Shown: one piece after another, positions 43,921-55,600 of the stretch
Layout: each line of letters begins with the position of its first letter
Position numbering within the stretch: the first letter of the stretch is position 1
DNA from: Dipteronia dyeriana
Taxonomy: Eukaryota; Streptophyta; Magnoliopsida; Sapindales; Sapindaceae
Reading direction: 5' to 3'
DNA length: 64,000 nucleotides
Assembly: GCA_032871835.1 (NCBI GenBank)
Contig: CM065297.1
Coordinates: 23,614,098-23,678,097, forward strand
Translations under genes and position numbers: made by a program
Notes under the pieces: model-generated
The model's database searches: none
Told to the model about the DNA's origin: nothing
The model's input: the letters and a program-made list of their open reading frames with translations, nothing else

Positions 43921-45882
43921 CTAATCCCGAAGGCATATTAGTACCTCCACCATCTCCGTAGACAAACAGTTTCTTTTTGGTTCAATTATGCGTCCACTGG
44001 TGCTGAAAGCTTGTTCTGAATACACCGTTGACATTGGAATAACCAGTACGTCACGTGCTAAGTGTGACAGAACTGGATACCTATACGTATAGGTCTTCCA
44101 CCATAACTACAAATCAAACTCTTCCTTGTCTTCAATAGCATCGAACTGTGCTTCAAGGTACCTAATAAGTTCGGTACAAGAAGATAGGCTAGATCTTTGC
44201 CCTGAAGAAGTACTTGCTGATTTGTCCTTTTTTCGCCGTTTTAGAAGGCTCCAACTTGTTTGTTTCGGCTCCGTCTCTGGTTGTGTTGATTGGGGGGTGT
44301 CAATGTTGCCAAACCTGCTCTCATAAATACGAAAAATCTTGAACAACTTGGTTCGAATGTCAGTAATTTGTTCTGAATAATCTATTGACAAATTAATACC
44401 AATAAACTCAAGTAAAACTTCTAAACCAAATAATTTAACCCTAGGATATACTAGAGCACTTAAGGCATAAAGTAGAGGAATGTTAGCCCAGTATTTTTTC
44501 AACTTTGTCTCTATGGCAACAACTGCAGCGCCTAGAAGTTCATCTTCTCTATAACAGTTCAACAGTTCAACAGTTCAACAGTTCAACAATTCAACAGTTC
44601 AGACATTTTCACTATCTGATGGATTGCCTGGAAAGATGTGGGGTAATAGACCCCGGAAAGAGTTACAGTGGCATTGAAAAAAATCTTTAAAAATTGAACA
44701 AAAATCTTTGCCACATACCAATCGTCTGTGGTAAGTATTTTTGGACTATGTTGACCTGTTTCGGACAATTTCATGTTATAAAAACATGTAATGGTTGTAT
44801 CATATTCCAAACAATTTTTCAACATTAAATAAGTAGAGTTCCACCTTACCGGCATATCAGTTTGGAATCGTCGGGGTTTGAGACCGTTTAATTTACAATG
44901 TCTCTTGAATTCACTGAATCTAGGATTAGAACTGTAAATCCAAGAAATGACATCTCTGATGCGATCTATTTGGTCGCTTACCTGCTTTAAACCAGTATGT
45001 ACAACTAAATTTATAATATGGCATGCACAACGTTGATGGAAGAAATAACCTCTATCTTGCGAGATATTTCTTGCAACAAACAATGCAATAGAGCTAGTAT
45101 TTGCAGATGCATTGTCTAATGTGATCGAAAGGATGCGATGTGTGATTTTATAAGTTTCTAAAACAAAAATAATGACATTAAAAATGTTTTTTGCGGTATG
45201 TGCAAAATCCATAGGACGAAAACCAATAATTCTTTTTGTTATACTCCAGACAGAATCTAAATAGTGTCCCGTGACACATAAATAGTCCTGTTTGGAACAT
45301 GCATTCCAAATATTAGAAATTAATGCAACAGAGACACTTAAATGCTGTATTTCAACAACTAAGTCATCCCTTTTGGTTTCAAACAATCGCATGATGTGAT
45401 TAATTCTGTATAAAATGGACTCTCACCAATACTGATCGGTTGATTAGTTTGTGCAATGTTTCGTGCCAAGCACTCTCTAGTGTGCATGGCGTCGAACTGC
45501 CACATTGTAACGGACCCGTCTAGGTGCCGTTGAAGTTGTGTCTGGGTTGTAGTTGTGTTTGGGCTGTAGTGTCTACCTGTCCATGTGCAGGCATACATTT
45601 GTACATATGCCGTCTCAAATGTCCGGTTCCCCTCTTACTTGTAGCATAATCCTTATGACAAAACTTACATTTAGCTCTGAGGCCAGACGTCCCGTTTGGG
45701 AGTGTCATTTGGACTATGTTGAAACATTGCCACACATTTTATGTTAATTTTCTAGGACGTGATGTTGGTGTAACGGCGGAACCAGAAGGTCCCGCTTGAG
45801 TATGGGTCGACTCTGAAAGATCAAATTCATCGTTGAGCATATTCAAACCGTCCGGAAAATAAGACTGCTGGTTAGGATCCAT
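43921..45882 (-). pseudogene. hAT transposase (BED finger, catalytic core, hATC), broken
   Basis: Starts at ATG 45882 (MDPNQQSYFPDGLNMLNDEF). A stop stands just before the BED zinc finger CKFCHKDYATSKRGTGHLRRH (about 45670-45610), and a frameshift follows near 45520-45600. The catalytic part (45392-44583) is open: FRPMDFAHTAKNIF, ITLDNASANTSSI, CACHIINLVVHTGLKQV and MPVRWNSTYLMLKN. An 8-bp minisatellite at 44554-44601 interrupts the frame. A KYWANIPLLYALSALVYPRVK (DUF4413-like) segment follows, then a TAG, then the dimerisation domain LWWKTYTYRYPVLSHLARD and STVYSEQAFSTSGRIIEPKR, ending ICLRD with TAG at 43921-43923. This is the usual Ac/RICESLEEPER-type order. Confidence 0.92.
44554..44601. 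repeat. 8-bp minisatellite inside the hAT transposase gene
   Basis: Six copies of ACAGTTCA, one with a single change (ACAATTCA). Since 8 is not a multiple of three, the expansion shifts the reading frame between the catalytic and DUF4413-like parts. Confidence 0.9.
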
Positions 45883-46934
45883 TATCTGAAGTAAAAATAT
45901 GAGCACTATAGTAGTTAATAGTCAAATTAAAAATCAATATTTACTAACAATAATTTTAATTTACTAACAAGAATTAATATAAATAATACGACATTTACAA
46001 TTATTATTTTACTTCAAAAACAAAAAACAAAAAAAATCATAATCTACTAACAAAAAAAAAATAATTCACTACTACAAATAAAATTGATAAATTTACTAAC
46101 AACACATATGAAATGAAATACTACACATAAAAATCTTAATATATTAATAAAACTTATTAAAATTAACCACTACTCTTAAATTCATAATATACTGAAAAAA
46201 AAATATTATAATAAACAACTACGCAAATAATTCATAATCTACTAACAAAAAATATTAAATTCACTACTACATTTAAAATTCATAATATACTCACCAAAAA
46301 TATTAAAATAAACAACTACACTAAAAATTCATAATTTATGAATAAAATAATATTAAACGTAACTACTACACTTAACATTCATCATTTACTTATTACAAAA
46401 ATTAAATTCAGTAATACAAATTAACTTTCTAAATTTACTAATAACAAATATTAAAATTACTACTAAACTTAAAAATCTTAATATACTAAACAAATAATAT
46501 TAAAATTAAAGCCCAAAAATTGATAAACTAACTAACTAAATAAAAATGTTTTCATTTAGTAGCTAAAATCTAAACATAAACATATAAATTTACTATGAAA
46601 ATATGGTTGAGCAAAAGTAATAACAAAATTGTACCTTTAAAATTTGGTGTATTAGTGGAAAATGTAGAGAATTTTGTAGAGAGACTAATAATGAAATTAA
46701 ATGAAAAAGTTAAAAGAGTTGGAGAATATATTAGAGATTGAGATTTGAGGGAATGAGAGATTGAAAGAATGATTGGAAAATAAAATGGATGGAAGTATTT
46801 ATAGAAAATTTTGATTTTTGGGTCAAAATGTAATTTAAAAGATTTGATGGGGGTTTTGTAATTATTTTAGGTTCCAACGGTTGGAATTCAAATTCCAACA
46901 GTTTGAGGGTTTTTTATAAAAAAAAAATTATGGT
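45883..46934. other. hAT 5' leader, AT-rich with imperfect repeats
   Basis: No gene. From about 45950 to 46540 the sequence is an irregular run of degenerate units of about 60-70 bp containing TTCATAATATACTAACAAAAAATATTAAA and ACTACTACACTTAAA. It probably contains the transposase promoter and leader; a TATA-like TTTATAGAAAATTT on the plus strand reads as AAATTTTCTATAAA on the coding strand near 46800. Confidence 0.5.
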
Positions 46935-47170
46935 TGATGGGAGGGACCAGCCGACCGGCCCGACAGGCCGGTCCAGGGGCCTGGCAAGCTGGCTTGGCGT
47001 GCCGTGGCAAGCTGGCTTGGCGTGCCGTGGCAAGCCGGCCTGTAGGTCCTCGTACCAGTGGCCCGGCACTCGGTCTGTCACGGGCCGGGCCTCGTCCTGG
47101 CTCTCTTCCTTCACGGGCTGTGCCAAGCACGGCTCGTTGGCTTCGTGGACCGGTCTGTCTCGGACCGGCC
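46935..47170 (+). repeat. hAT right subterminal GGCC-rich region
   Basis: Counterpart of 30912-31125. It contains a direct duplication of about 21-22 bp around GGCAAGCTGGCTTGGCGTGC near 46982-47034, and many GGCCGG and GGGCC motifs. It adjoins the terminal inverted repeat. Confidence 0.6.
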
Positions 47171-47194
47171 CATAATTACAGCACTGGTTCAAGT

Positions 47195-50094
47195 TGCAGT
47201 ATGCACAATTTATAAGTATGTGTGAGAAGTTTTCTCATTTATGATGTGGGAGTAGATATCCAGACCATAAATATAATGTTTGTCTGCTTGATCTCGACGG
47301 TTTTGTCATATATATATATATATATATATTAAAAAATAACCATAGTCTTATGCCACTCATGAAACCATACATTCATAATTTAATATGATGAGTAGTACGA
47401 CTGACTCAAGTTTTTGTTTCCTTTACTCGAAACTTTGATGAGTCTGAGTGGCAGGACATGAATTTATACTGCTTCCCTAATTGAAGCCTTTAATCAAATT
47501 ATAACAATGGATGGTTACATGGGAAAAGGCTGGTCCTCTTTATAAGGGTAAAAGGTGATATTTTTAGATATAATAATGTCCCACCTCATTATAAAATTCA
47601 AATTTAAATATTTTTTGCTTTCACATCACAGTTTGAGTTACCACATTTTTTAATCGGCATTCTGCAATTTTTATTATATATATATATATATACCAAACGT
47701 GAATATGTGGTGACTTGAACTTTTAGATCGAATGAGAACTTTTTATCATAAAATCATATTGGGTGATATTCTATAATTTAAAAACTTTATTTATTTATTT
47801 ATTTTGACAACTTTTCATACATTGTGATTGTCGTGTTTAAAATTAAATTTTATAACAAGCTATATAATATAAGGATGGGAACCGCATGGTACCTTTCTTA
47901 TTGGTCCCCCCTGTCCCTATCTTCCATGATTCCATCCCTGTTTTAATGGTGAAGAATTAATAGAGATGAGAATTTTTTTCTCATTTTAGAAATAATAATC
48001 TAGTACACATGTAATTGCAAACGGGATATGGAAAATAGTTCTTTTATGCAAATTATATAAGATACATGTCTCATGCGTACAACTGTAGAATCTTCATATA
48101 AAGTATTTTATCTATTTTTAGATTTACTCGTCTAGATTGCTTGAAGTTCACATTTCTCCAAAAAATGAATATAGTCATAGTAGTAATATTCTTATGTTGC
48201 TTCTTTAAAGCTACCACAACAAGCCAATCAATTTCTTGAAACTTTCTTTGTTTTAGGTTATTTAATCATGTCAAAACTTTTCTCTAACAACCCTTTGGTT
48301 TGTTAACTTGTCACTTTCCCTTTTAGGTTTGCCAAACAGTCTAACGATGAAATGTCCAACCGTTTCCTCCCCTATTTAGTATCTGCAACTTTGCCGTTGG
48401 CTTGATCTTGTGTTGTATCCGAAACCAACTTCGCTGTCTAGATTTGGATCGTTACCTCATCTCAGTTGTGTTTTTATATTATTTAAAACATGTGATTAGT
48501 TGTCAATAGTGTAACAGGAAAACAATCACATCATAATTAGTCGTTCAATTTAATATTTATATATCATGAAATCATTAAAATGTAGAAAGAATCCAAATTC
48601 TTGTTCATCCAGAACATTTCATACAAAATCGCCAATCACAACACAAAACTCATGTTCAGGATTTCAGATATCCTATGCAGATTTTGAGATTCTATCACGT
48701 GGCATCATCATCTCTTCAGTTTCATCTAAGAAACCTCCCCAAAAATTGATTTGCCTCGGACTGCAACAATATAACTTATTTATTGCAATATTAAATGTTA
48801 TAATTAAACCATTATTTGTATCATTTTGACTTTAGATATTCCTTTTTTTAAAAACGGAAAAGTTAGGTTTTAATTACAAGAGACAGGGATTTATATGAGA
48901 TCCTTCCCTCAAAGTTGTCTTTGGTTGTAGTAGTTGAATCTAAAGATGAATTTTAATTCATGGGACCAGAATTCACTATCGACTACTCAACATCATCACC
49001 ATCAGCTTAGCCCAATGTATATCTAATAGTATTTAAAGTCATACCCATTTGCATTTTCACTAATCTATATATTTATCGAAGATTATCTCTCTGTTTAGTT
49101 ATTTAGACCGTATATGTACCGTTTGATTTTCGACGGATCCTTATTCTATTCGTTCGGTGTTAAAATTATCTATTTAGTTATTTGAACCGTATATGTACCG
49201 TTTGTTATTCGACTGATCCTTGTTATGTTCGCTCGTTGTTAAAATTTATTGTGTAATACTTAAAAAAAAAAAAAGAGTCCTCTTGCTTGGCTCTTACCGG
49301 GGTTTGCTTATCTCACTAATTAATCTAATATTATCTTTATTTTAATAAATTTCAAGGAAGATGACCCATTAATTAAATCTGATCACCAGTTCTCCCCTCT
49401 TTTGGGTTTATAAATCTTTGATTAGTTTGGAGAAACCTTTAAAAAAATCCCAGTTTATTTTTCTAAAATCATTTTTATATTGCTAATTCAGATCAGGTCA
49501 AAATCTGGTTTATGATGTATAATTTAATTATGTTGTTAAATATTCTGCATTAACTGGCACAAAAGATGTACTAAAAAAAAAAAAAAACTGGCACAAAAGA
49601 AAGATAATAAAGAAAGAATTTTCTCTGTCTTCTCTTTAATTATCATAAAGGAAAAATGTTAAAGTTAAAATAATGGTATTTAATGTAGGGATCTGGAGTC
49701 ATGACGAGGAGAGGATCCAAATCCTTCCTTAATGCAGAGGGAGGGACCCCAAATTGGTTGTGGTTTTTCACCCATTGATATTATATTTTTCCCCAACAAT
49801 TATGATTTTATATGCCAGTGTGCTAGCAATCAGAAAAGACAGTTCACATGCGAAAACACAGAAAAAAAACAGTACCAATCTTTTGTCACCTTCAAGGCTT
49901 CAATCTTTCTATTTTAATTTCTTGAATAGCATATTATAGATAGGAAGAGCAACCAATCAATCTTTCCAATTTCTTCTATTATGGGAAAGGTAGATTAACA
50001 GATTTTAACTCTCTCTCTGACAATTGTTCTTGTTCATATACAGCATCAAAGAAAACCCACCAAGCCATTCTTTTTGATCTTCTAGCTCTATAAC
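47195..50094. other. host intergenic DNA upstream of the DUF868 gene
   Basis: AT-rich, with (TA)n runs near 47309-47330 and 47674-47692 and a poly-A run near 49261. No reading frame here has recognisable content; an 87-codon open stretch at 48566-48829 looks random. The last few hundred bases before 50095 contain a CT-rich leader (AACTCTCTCTCTGAC near 50008) and probably the promoter of the next gene. Confidence 0.5.
49093..49249 (+). repeat. tandem duplication, 79-bp period
   Basis: Two adjacent copies containing TTTAGTTATTT, ACCGTATATGTACCGTTTG, GATCCTT and TTCG...GTTAAAAT, with several substitutions between them. No coding potential. Confidence 0.85.
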
Positions 50095-51015
50095 ATGAGG
50101 AACTTAGCAACTTGTTATAGTGAGCATGCCATTAAAGTATCGGATTCATATTGTTCAGGCCCATCAAAACATGCCTATTTTTCTCCAAATTTGATGCCTT
50201 CACTCCCAAATTCAATTACATGTATATACAAAGTCTGTTTGATCTCCTCCCAGAAGCAGCTCCTGATAACACTCACATGGTGCAACGATTTCACAGGTCA
50301 AGGGCTCACTATTAACGTCTGCGACAACACATCATCCTCTCCATCCAACAAATTCAATGTAAATCCTCATCAATTGAAAGATTACAAGGGGACAAAAGAA
50401 TTCGATTCTTGCAATTCAAAAGTCAATGTGTTTTGGGATCTGTCCAATGCTCAATATGACAACGGACTTGAACCAAGCAATGAGTTTTATCTCATAGTTT
50501 TGGTTGATTCTGAAATCTGTCTGCTCCTTGGAGACATCAAGGAAGACAACAACGGAGTAGAGAAGCTGAAATCAGAATACCCAATTGGCAAATTTTCATT
50601 GGTTTCGCGAACCGAACATTTCTCTGGCAATTCCGTTTATTCAACCAAGGCACAGTTTTGTGGTTCAGGAATTGCTCATGACATATTGATCAAGTGCAGT
50701 GGTGATGAAGATGGATCAAGAAATCCAGTTTTGTCAGTTTCAATCGACAAGAAGAAGATTTTCCAAGTGAAGAGATTGAGGTGGAATTTTAGAGGAAACC
50801 AGACAATATTTTTGGATGGCTTGTTGGTAGATATGATGTGGGATTTACATGACTGGTTCTTTAAAGAAACAAGTGGTTTTGCTGTTTTCATGTTTAGGAC
50901 AAGAAGTGGTTTGGATAGCAGGCTTTGGTTGGAAGAGAAGAAGTTACAGAAGAAAGAAAAAGAATGGTCTGATCAGTTCTCTTTGTTGATCTGTGCCTGT
51001 AAGAACCCTGACTAA
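50095..51015 (+). CDS. DUF868 family protein
   Basis: An uninterrupted single-exon gene of 306 codons, the only clearly intact host protein in the window. It matches the plant-specific DUF868 (PF05910) family: N-terminal NLATCYSEHAIKVSDSYCSG, the ITCIYKVCLISSQKQLLITL segment, KVNVFWDLSNAQYDNGLEPS, FYLIVLVDSEICLLLGDIKE, the SRTEHFSGNSVYSTKAQFC block, and the most conserved FQVKRLRWNFRGNQTIFLDG and MMWDLHDWFF near the C-terminus, ending FSLLICACKNPD. Length fits the family (about 280-340). No signal peptide or membrane segment is evident; biochemical function is not established for the family. The start is chosen because MRNLATCYSEHA is the usual N-terminus. No neighbouring gene suggests a pathway. 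Confidence 0.93.
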   Translation: MRNLATCYSEHAIKVSDSYCSGPSKHAYFSPNLMPSLPNSITCIYKVCLISSQKQLLITLTWCNDFTGQGLTINVCDNTSSSPSNKFNVNPHQLKDYKGTKEFDSCNSKVNVFWDLSNAQYDNGLEPSNEFYLIVLVDSEICLLLGDIKEDNNGVEKLKSEYPIGKFSLVSRTEHFSGNSVYSTKAQFCGSGIAHDILIKCSGDEDGSRNPVLSVSIDKKKIFQVKRLRWNFRGNQTIFLDGLLVDMMWDLHDWFFKETSGFAVFMFRTRSGLDSRLWLEEKKLQKKEKEWSDQFSLLICACKNPD

Positions 51016-52269
51016 TTAACCCTATTGTTTGCTTGTTTTAATTTCTTTTTCAAAAATTTATGCTATATATCATTTGAATGTTTACGTCATTTTATGAATT
51101 CAGATTGATTGTACATGAAAATATTCAGTTTAATTTGTGAATTGTACGATGATATATTATGAATTGTTTTGGGTTTTGGGGTTTTTGGTAGAAAAGAAGT
51201 TGATGTAATGGTACAACTGTACAACTGTACAAGTGATCAGTGCTGTGTTACTGTGTTTGTTTGGGAATTGGGTCAAATGATCCCAACCACCTGAAACGCC
51301 TGTCTCACTTACTTCTTTTCTCTATTAATTCTGCACATGCACTGGGACTAAAATCACTGAAACCCACTTCGAATTTCTGTTCAACCAAAAAAAAAAATTT
51401 GAACCGAAGAAAATCTCTGTTATTAGTTATTACAGGCTACAATCATAGAAAGTGATTTTTAAGAACCTTTTGTCCTTTTGTCATTTATAAATTTTGCCAA
51501 AAGGTGCGTTATGTGATTGATTAACCTAATCTTATCGAAAAGTCTTCTCACCGGATAACTTTCCTTAGTGAAAATTTCAATATTAACCTGAAATTAAATT
51601 ATTAATATTTTATATTTTTTTAAGAAATAATAATTACTAGATAAATTAAATTTAAAAAGAAATAAAGTAATTAAAAACCAAAATTGAAAAGTTGGGAAAA
51701 GGCCTCCAAAGCTTGAAATTGAAAAGATGGAGCCATGGAGCCATGGAGGTAACCTTTTTCATCAAGGAACGGAAAAGATGGAGGAACAGTAGCCTCCTCC
51801 TGGCCCTCCTCCATCAAAATCAACCCAAAACTGGGAGGAATTCAACAAGAGGCTCCTCTTTTTAAAAAGGATAGGCTTTGTTTCAAAATTAAAAGAAAGA
51901 ATGTACTAGATTTTTTCTTTAAAAAAAAACGAAAGAAAAAATGATATATTTCAAAATGTGTGGGATGCATTTACAAGATATAAGTTCTTAAAAATTATAA
52001 ATGGATATTTTTATATATATATATATATAAAAAGATACACATACGAATATTAAAGGTATAAATATTGTTACTCTTAATTGATTCGGATGTATCTTATGTA
52101 TTACATTATATCTCAAGTTACCGTTTTCCAACTTCGGCTTGTTGAATGAAATCCAACCCAAAGTACAATCTAACTATTAAGAATGGACAAGCTTGCTGGA
52201 TTTGAATTTCTATACTCAAATATCAAGATTGGGTTCATAACAAAAAAAAATGGGAGATTCAGATTCCTA

Positions 52270-53189
52270 TGGCCCGACCTGTAAACGTTTTCTAGATGTT
52301 GTTTTTTAAAAATAAAAATAGAAATGAAAACAGTATTTTTTGTTTCAGTTTCGAATTCTGAAAACACGTCTGATAACATATAGTGAAAGCTGTATTTTGA
52401 AAATAAAAACGGAAAAAACGCTTCTGGTAGGTTAACCAAAAACTATCAAAAATTAAAATATCAATTTTGGCATTTTGTTTAATTATATTACAACTATAAA
52501 CAAATTGATTAAATAATTAACCAATATAATTTTTGTATTGTAATTTTTAAATTAAACAAAAGTAACACATCAAAAATTAATTCAAAAAAATATCAAAAAA
52601 CGAATTAATCAAAACTAAACTTTTAAATTATAAATAAATAATTATAATATATATATTATAATATTATATATATATTATTTTATGTATTAAATATTAGTAT
52701 ATTTTTATATTATATTATATTTTTATGTAATATTTGATATATTATATTATACAATAATAACATTATATATATATATCATAATATATATAGTATCAATATA
52801 TATATAGATATATTAGAATATTATATAATATATATATAATATATATTATAATATTATATATATGAAATATATATATATATAAGAGGGGCACTTTGGTCAT
52901 TTAAAAATCTTATCCCGTCTTGTCCTAGTCATATTAAATGCATAACAGTATAATTAATAATTTTTAAGAATATATAAAAAAAATTAGTGAAAAACAAATT
53001 GAAAAACGAAAACAGAAACAAAAAACAAGTATTTTGTGTTTTTCAAATCTTTCACTTTTAGCACTGGTTTTGTTTTTCATTTTTTTTTCGAAAATAAAAT
53101 GAAAAACGGTTAACGAACGCGTTTTTAAAATCATTTTTATAAAATAAAAACGAAAATGGACTGAAAAACAGCTGTCGGACGGGGCCTAA
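52270..53189. repeat. possible non-autonomous DNA element (MITE-like)
   Basis: Ends resemble imperfect inverted repeats: TGGCCCGACCTGTAAACG at the left and, as complement, TTAGGCCCCGTCCGACAGCTG at the right. Subterminal parts are rich in GTTTTT/AAAAAC and the centre is a TA-rich block. Target-site duplication is not clear. No coding sequence. Confidence 0.35.
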
Positions 53190-53705
53190 TATTAATTCCT
53201 TTTTTTCTTTTTGAAAACAATATTAAATCGGGTTTGGGAAGTGAATTCTAGAACAGAAAGGGAAAAATGAAAAGTGATTATACAGAATTCGATATTTATT
53301 TTTTCTTCTAGAGGATTAATTTGGGATTTGAAAATATGGATATATTTGAACAAATCAAACCTGATAATATTACTAGATTGAATTAGCGTTCTTCGTCACC
53401 AAACCACATCAAATGATAGTAATTACAAATGCTTTAAAATTGTCGTTTAACACTAACCCGTCAATGAATTTAAAATCTAAAAAACAAAAAACTACAATTT
53501 ACTTACATATACGAGAAGAGATACATTTTTAATGACACATGTGATATGAATTAATAAGGTTTTATCGAGAACTAACCTTTTTGGGAGTCTCAAGTTAACA
53601 ATTAACCTTTTTTATGAAAAACTTACAAAACAAACTCTTTTGGGTTTGTTGAAAGACAATATTGCCCTTGTAAAACTTAAAAATTACATTCCAATCAAAA
53701 CATCT

Positions 53706-53865
53706 AAGGTCATGTTTGGTTGATGGAATGGAATAGAATGAAAGTCATTCCATTTATTTGGTTTGTTAAAATGCAATGGAATGGGGATTCCACCATTTTC
53801 GTGAAATGGACAATAATCTAAAAATCAATGGAATGCCCATTCCATTTCATTAACACATTTTATCT
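53706..53865. repeat. small foldback repeat rich in GGAATGG
   Basis: CATGTTTGGTTGATGGAATGG on the left and CCATTCCATTTCATTAACAC on the right are partly complementary, with several internal GGAATGG/CCATTCC motifs. Resembles a short MITE. Ends are not sharply defined. Confidence 0.35.
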
Positions 53866-55299
53866 TCCAAAAATTACTCCCTATGCCTTAACTCTATTAA
53901 AAAAAATATCCTCATTTCCAAATATAATATATATTTATATATATTATTATAATACTATATGTTAATAGTGAAATTTGGTCAGGGGTCAAAGAGAAATTTT
54001 TCACCCATAATCGACAATCATGAAGCCCGAATAGACCGTAAAGCCACCCCGCAGGAGCAGGGAAGGCCGGCTAGGCTTCAAAACTACCAGAAAACAAGTC
54101 AGACGCGACTAAGACTAGCCCCCATGAGAGTACTGGAACCCGGTCTTCTCAAGGCCATCTATCGGGGAACCTCGGCTGAGGTCGAGCTCCACAACCGCCC
54201 TGTGAATGACATGGGAAGTCTCCAAGCTCAAGAGACATTCGAAAGAAGCCCGCTAACCTCTCCAGAAGCACGTTGTCCTTGCTGGACATAAAGGAAGAAT
54301 CATTCTTAAATCTACACTACCCCAGCTACCTCCCAGGAAGGTCTACAAGAGCACCTCAAGCCCCCTGGGTCAAGAAAAATCCATCTTAAGCCTTTAAGAA
54401 CAGAGCCAGAGCAGGGATCTACCTCGCTCTACGGGGCAACAGGCAGCTGGCAGGGTGACCTTCATAAAGATTCATGACACGAGTGCACATAGGATCGTCT
54501 CCACATAAGATTTACATGCACGTTAAGAGTTTGATTCAAATAAGGGAACAAACTTTTCTCCGTCAATGATATCATCGAATCCAGTAACAATTCAAATTCA
54601 AATAACGGATCCCGTCCGATAAGGAGGGAACGGATTCATGGGATCACGGTAAAGTATTTGCGAACTAACAACGTACTTGGACGACATATATGTGTGAGGC
54701 CAAGCATGGTTGAAAGAATGTGTACAAGGTTATACTAAACAACCTAGGGGGGTGAATAGGTTGTCTCTCAATTTTAACAAATCTTTCGAGACTAGTGACA
54801 AAACCTTGATAAGCATACAAATTAACATTCAACGTGATTGTTATGAGAAAACAATATATTCATGTATGCTCAAATCTCCACTCTTAGTCTACAAAACATA
54901 CAACAAGAATCAATGTATCTTATGAACAAAAATACTCAATGTAGATAAAATTCCATAAGTTGTACTTAGAGTATTACAATGTGATACTTTACAATTTGAA
55001 TGAAATATCACAAGATACAAAGTTATCTAACATACACAAACAATATTATATAGGGAAGTTAACTTACATAAAGAGTTATATCCATAGAATTCGAATAACA
55101 AATACAAATACTAGAGAGTTAGGGATAGAGAAAAGTTGACACAAGATATAACGTGGTAAACCTCCGAAGAGGAAACATCCACGGGCTAGCAACCACCGAC
55201 AAACAAAATCGACTAGTAGATAAGATAAGTACAATCTCTCAAGTGACCCCTTCACCTAGAAACTACCCTCCTATCCTACTCATGAAGATGTCACCCTAA

Positions 55300-55600
55300 T
55301 GCTCAACAATCCGAGGCTTCACACCTCTTGTCAAGACTTCCTTGCTCACCTTATCCAGATCCTCACGACCCAAGGTAAGACTTCTTGCTCAACTAAGTCC
55401 TCACGACTCTAGTCAAGACTTCCTTGCTCACCTATCCGAGTTCTCCCAACTATAGACAAGACTTCTTGCTCGACTATTCAGATCCTCCAGATCCTATCCA
55501 ATACTTCCTTGCTCGACAATCCAAGGCTTCACATCTATTGCCAATACTTTTTGCTCAACACTATAAGTCTCACACCTATTGTCAAGACTTCCTTCTCACA
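55300..55600 (-). repeat. tandem 40-50-bp repeats in the solo LTR
   Basis: Five to seven degenerate copies of TCAAGACTTCCTTGCTCACC...CCTCACGACTC, the opposite-strand equivalent of the array at 4205-4455. Confidence 0.75.

Larger units (their letters stand above)
30900..47186 (-). mobile_element. hAT DNA transposon, split by the G4 retrotransposon
   Basis: Terminal sequences are TAGTGTTGTAAAAATGG at the left and, as complement, CAGTGCTGTAATTATGG at the right: hAT-like imperfect inverted repeats. They are flanked by 8-bp direct repeats GTTCGAGT (30892-30899) and GTTCAAGT (47187-47194), one mismatch, the size expected for hAT. Both ends carry GC-rich subterminal DNA. The element parts are 30900-31411 and 43793-47186, about 3.9 kb without G4. 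The transposase gene on the minus strand is broken, so it is no longer autonomous. Confidence 0.9.
51016..53954. other. host intergenic DNA downstream of the DUF868 gene
   Basis: No gene seen. It is AT-rich, with dense TA dinucleotide tracts at 52645-52880. Two candidate foldback repeats are listed separately. A GGAGCCATGGAGCCATGGAGG direct repeat lies near 51728-51749. Sequence up to 53954 is target DNA for G5. Confidence 0.5.

Noticed and set aside
44107..44562. An independent gene of 151 codons
   Set aside because: It is the DUF4413-like and linker part of the hAT transposase, separated from the rest only by a minisatellite and a stop.
48566..48829. A small host gene of 87 codons
   Set aside because: No family resemblance, no convincing leader, ordinary AT-rich context; the length is within chance expectation.
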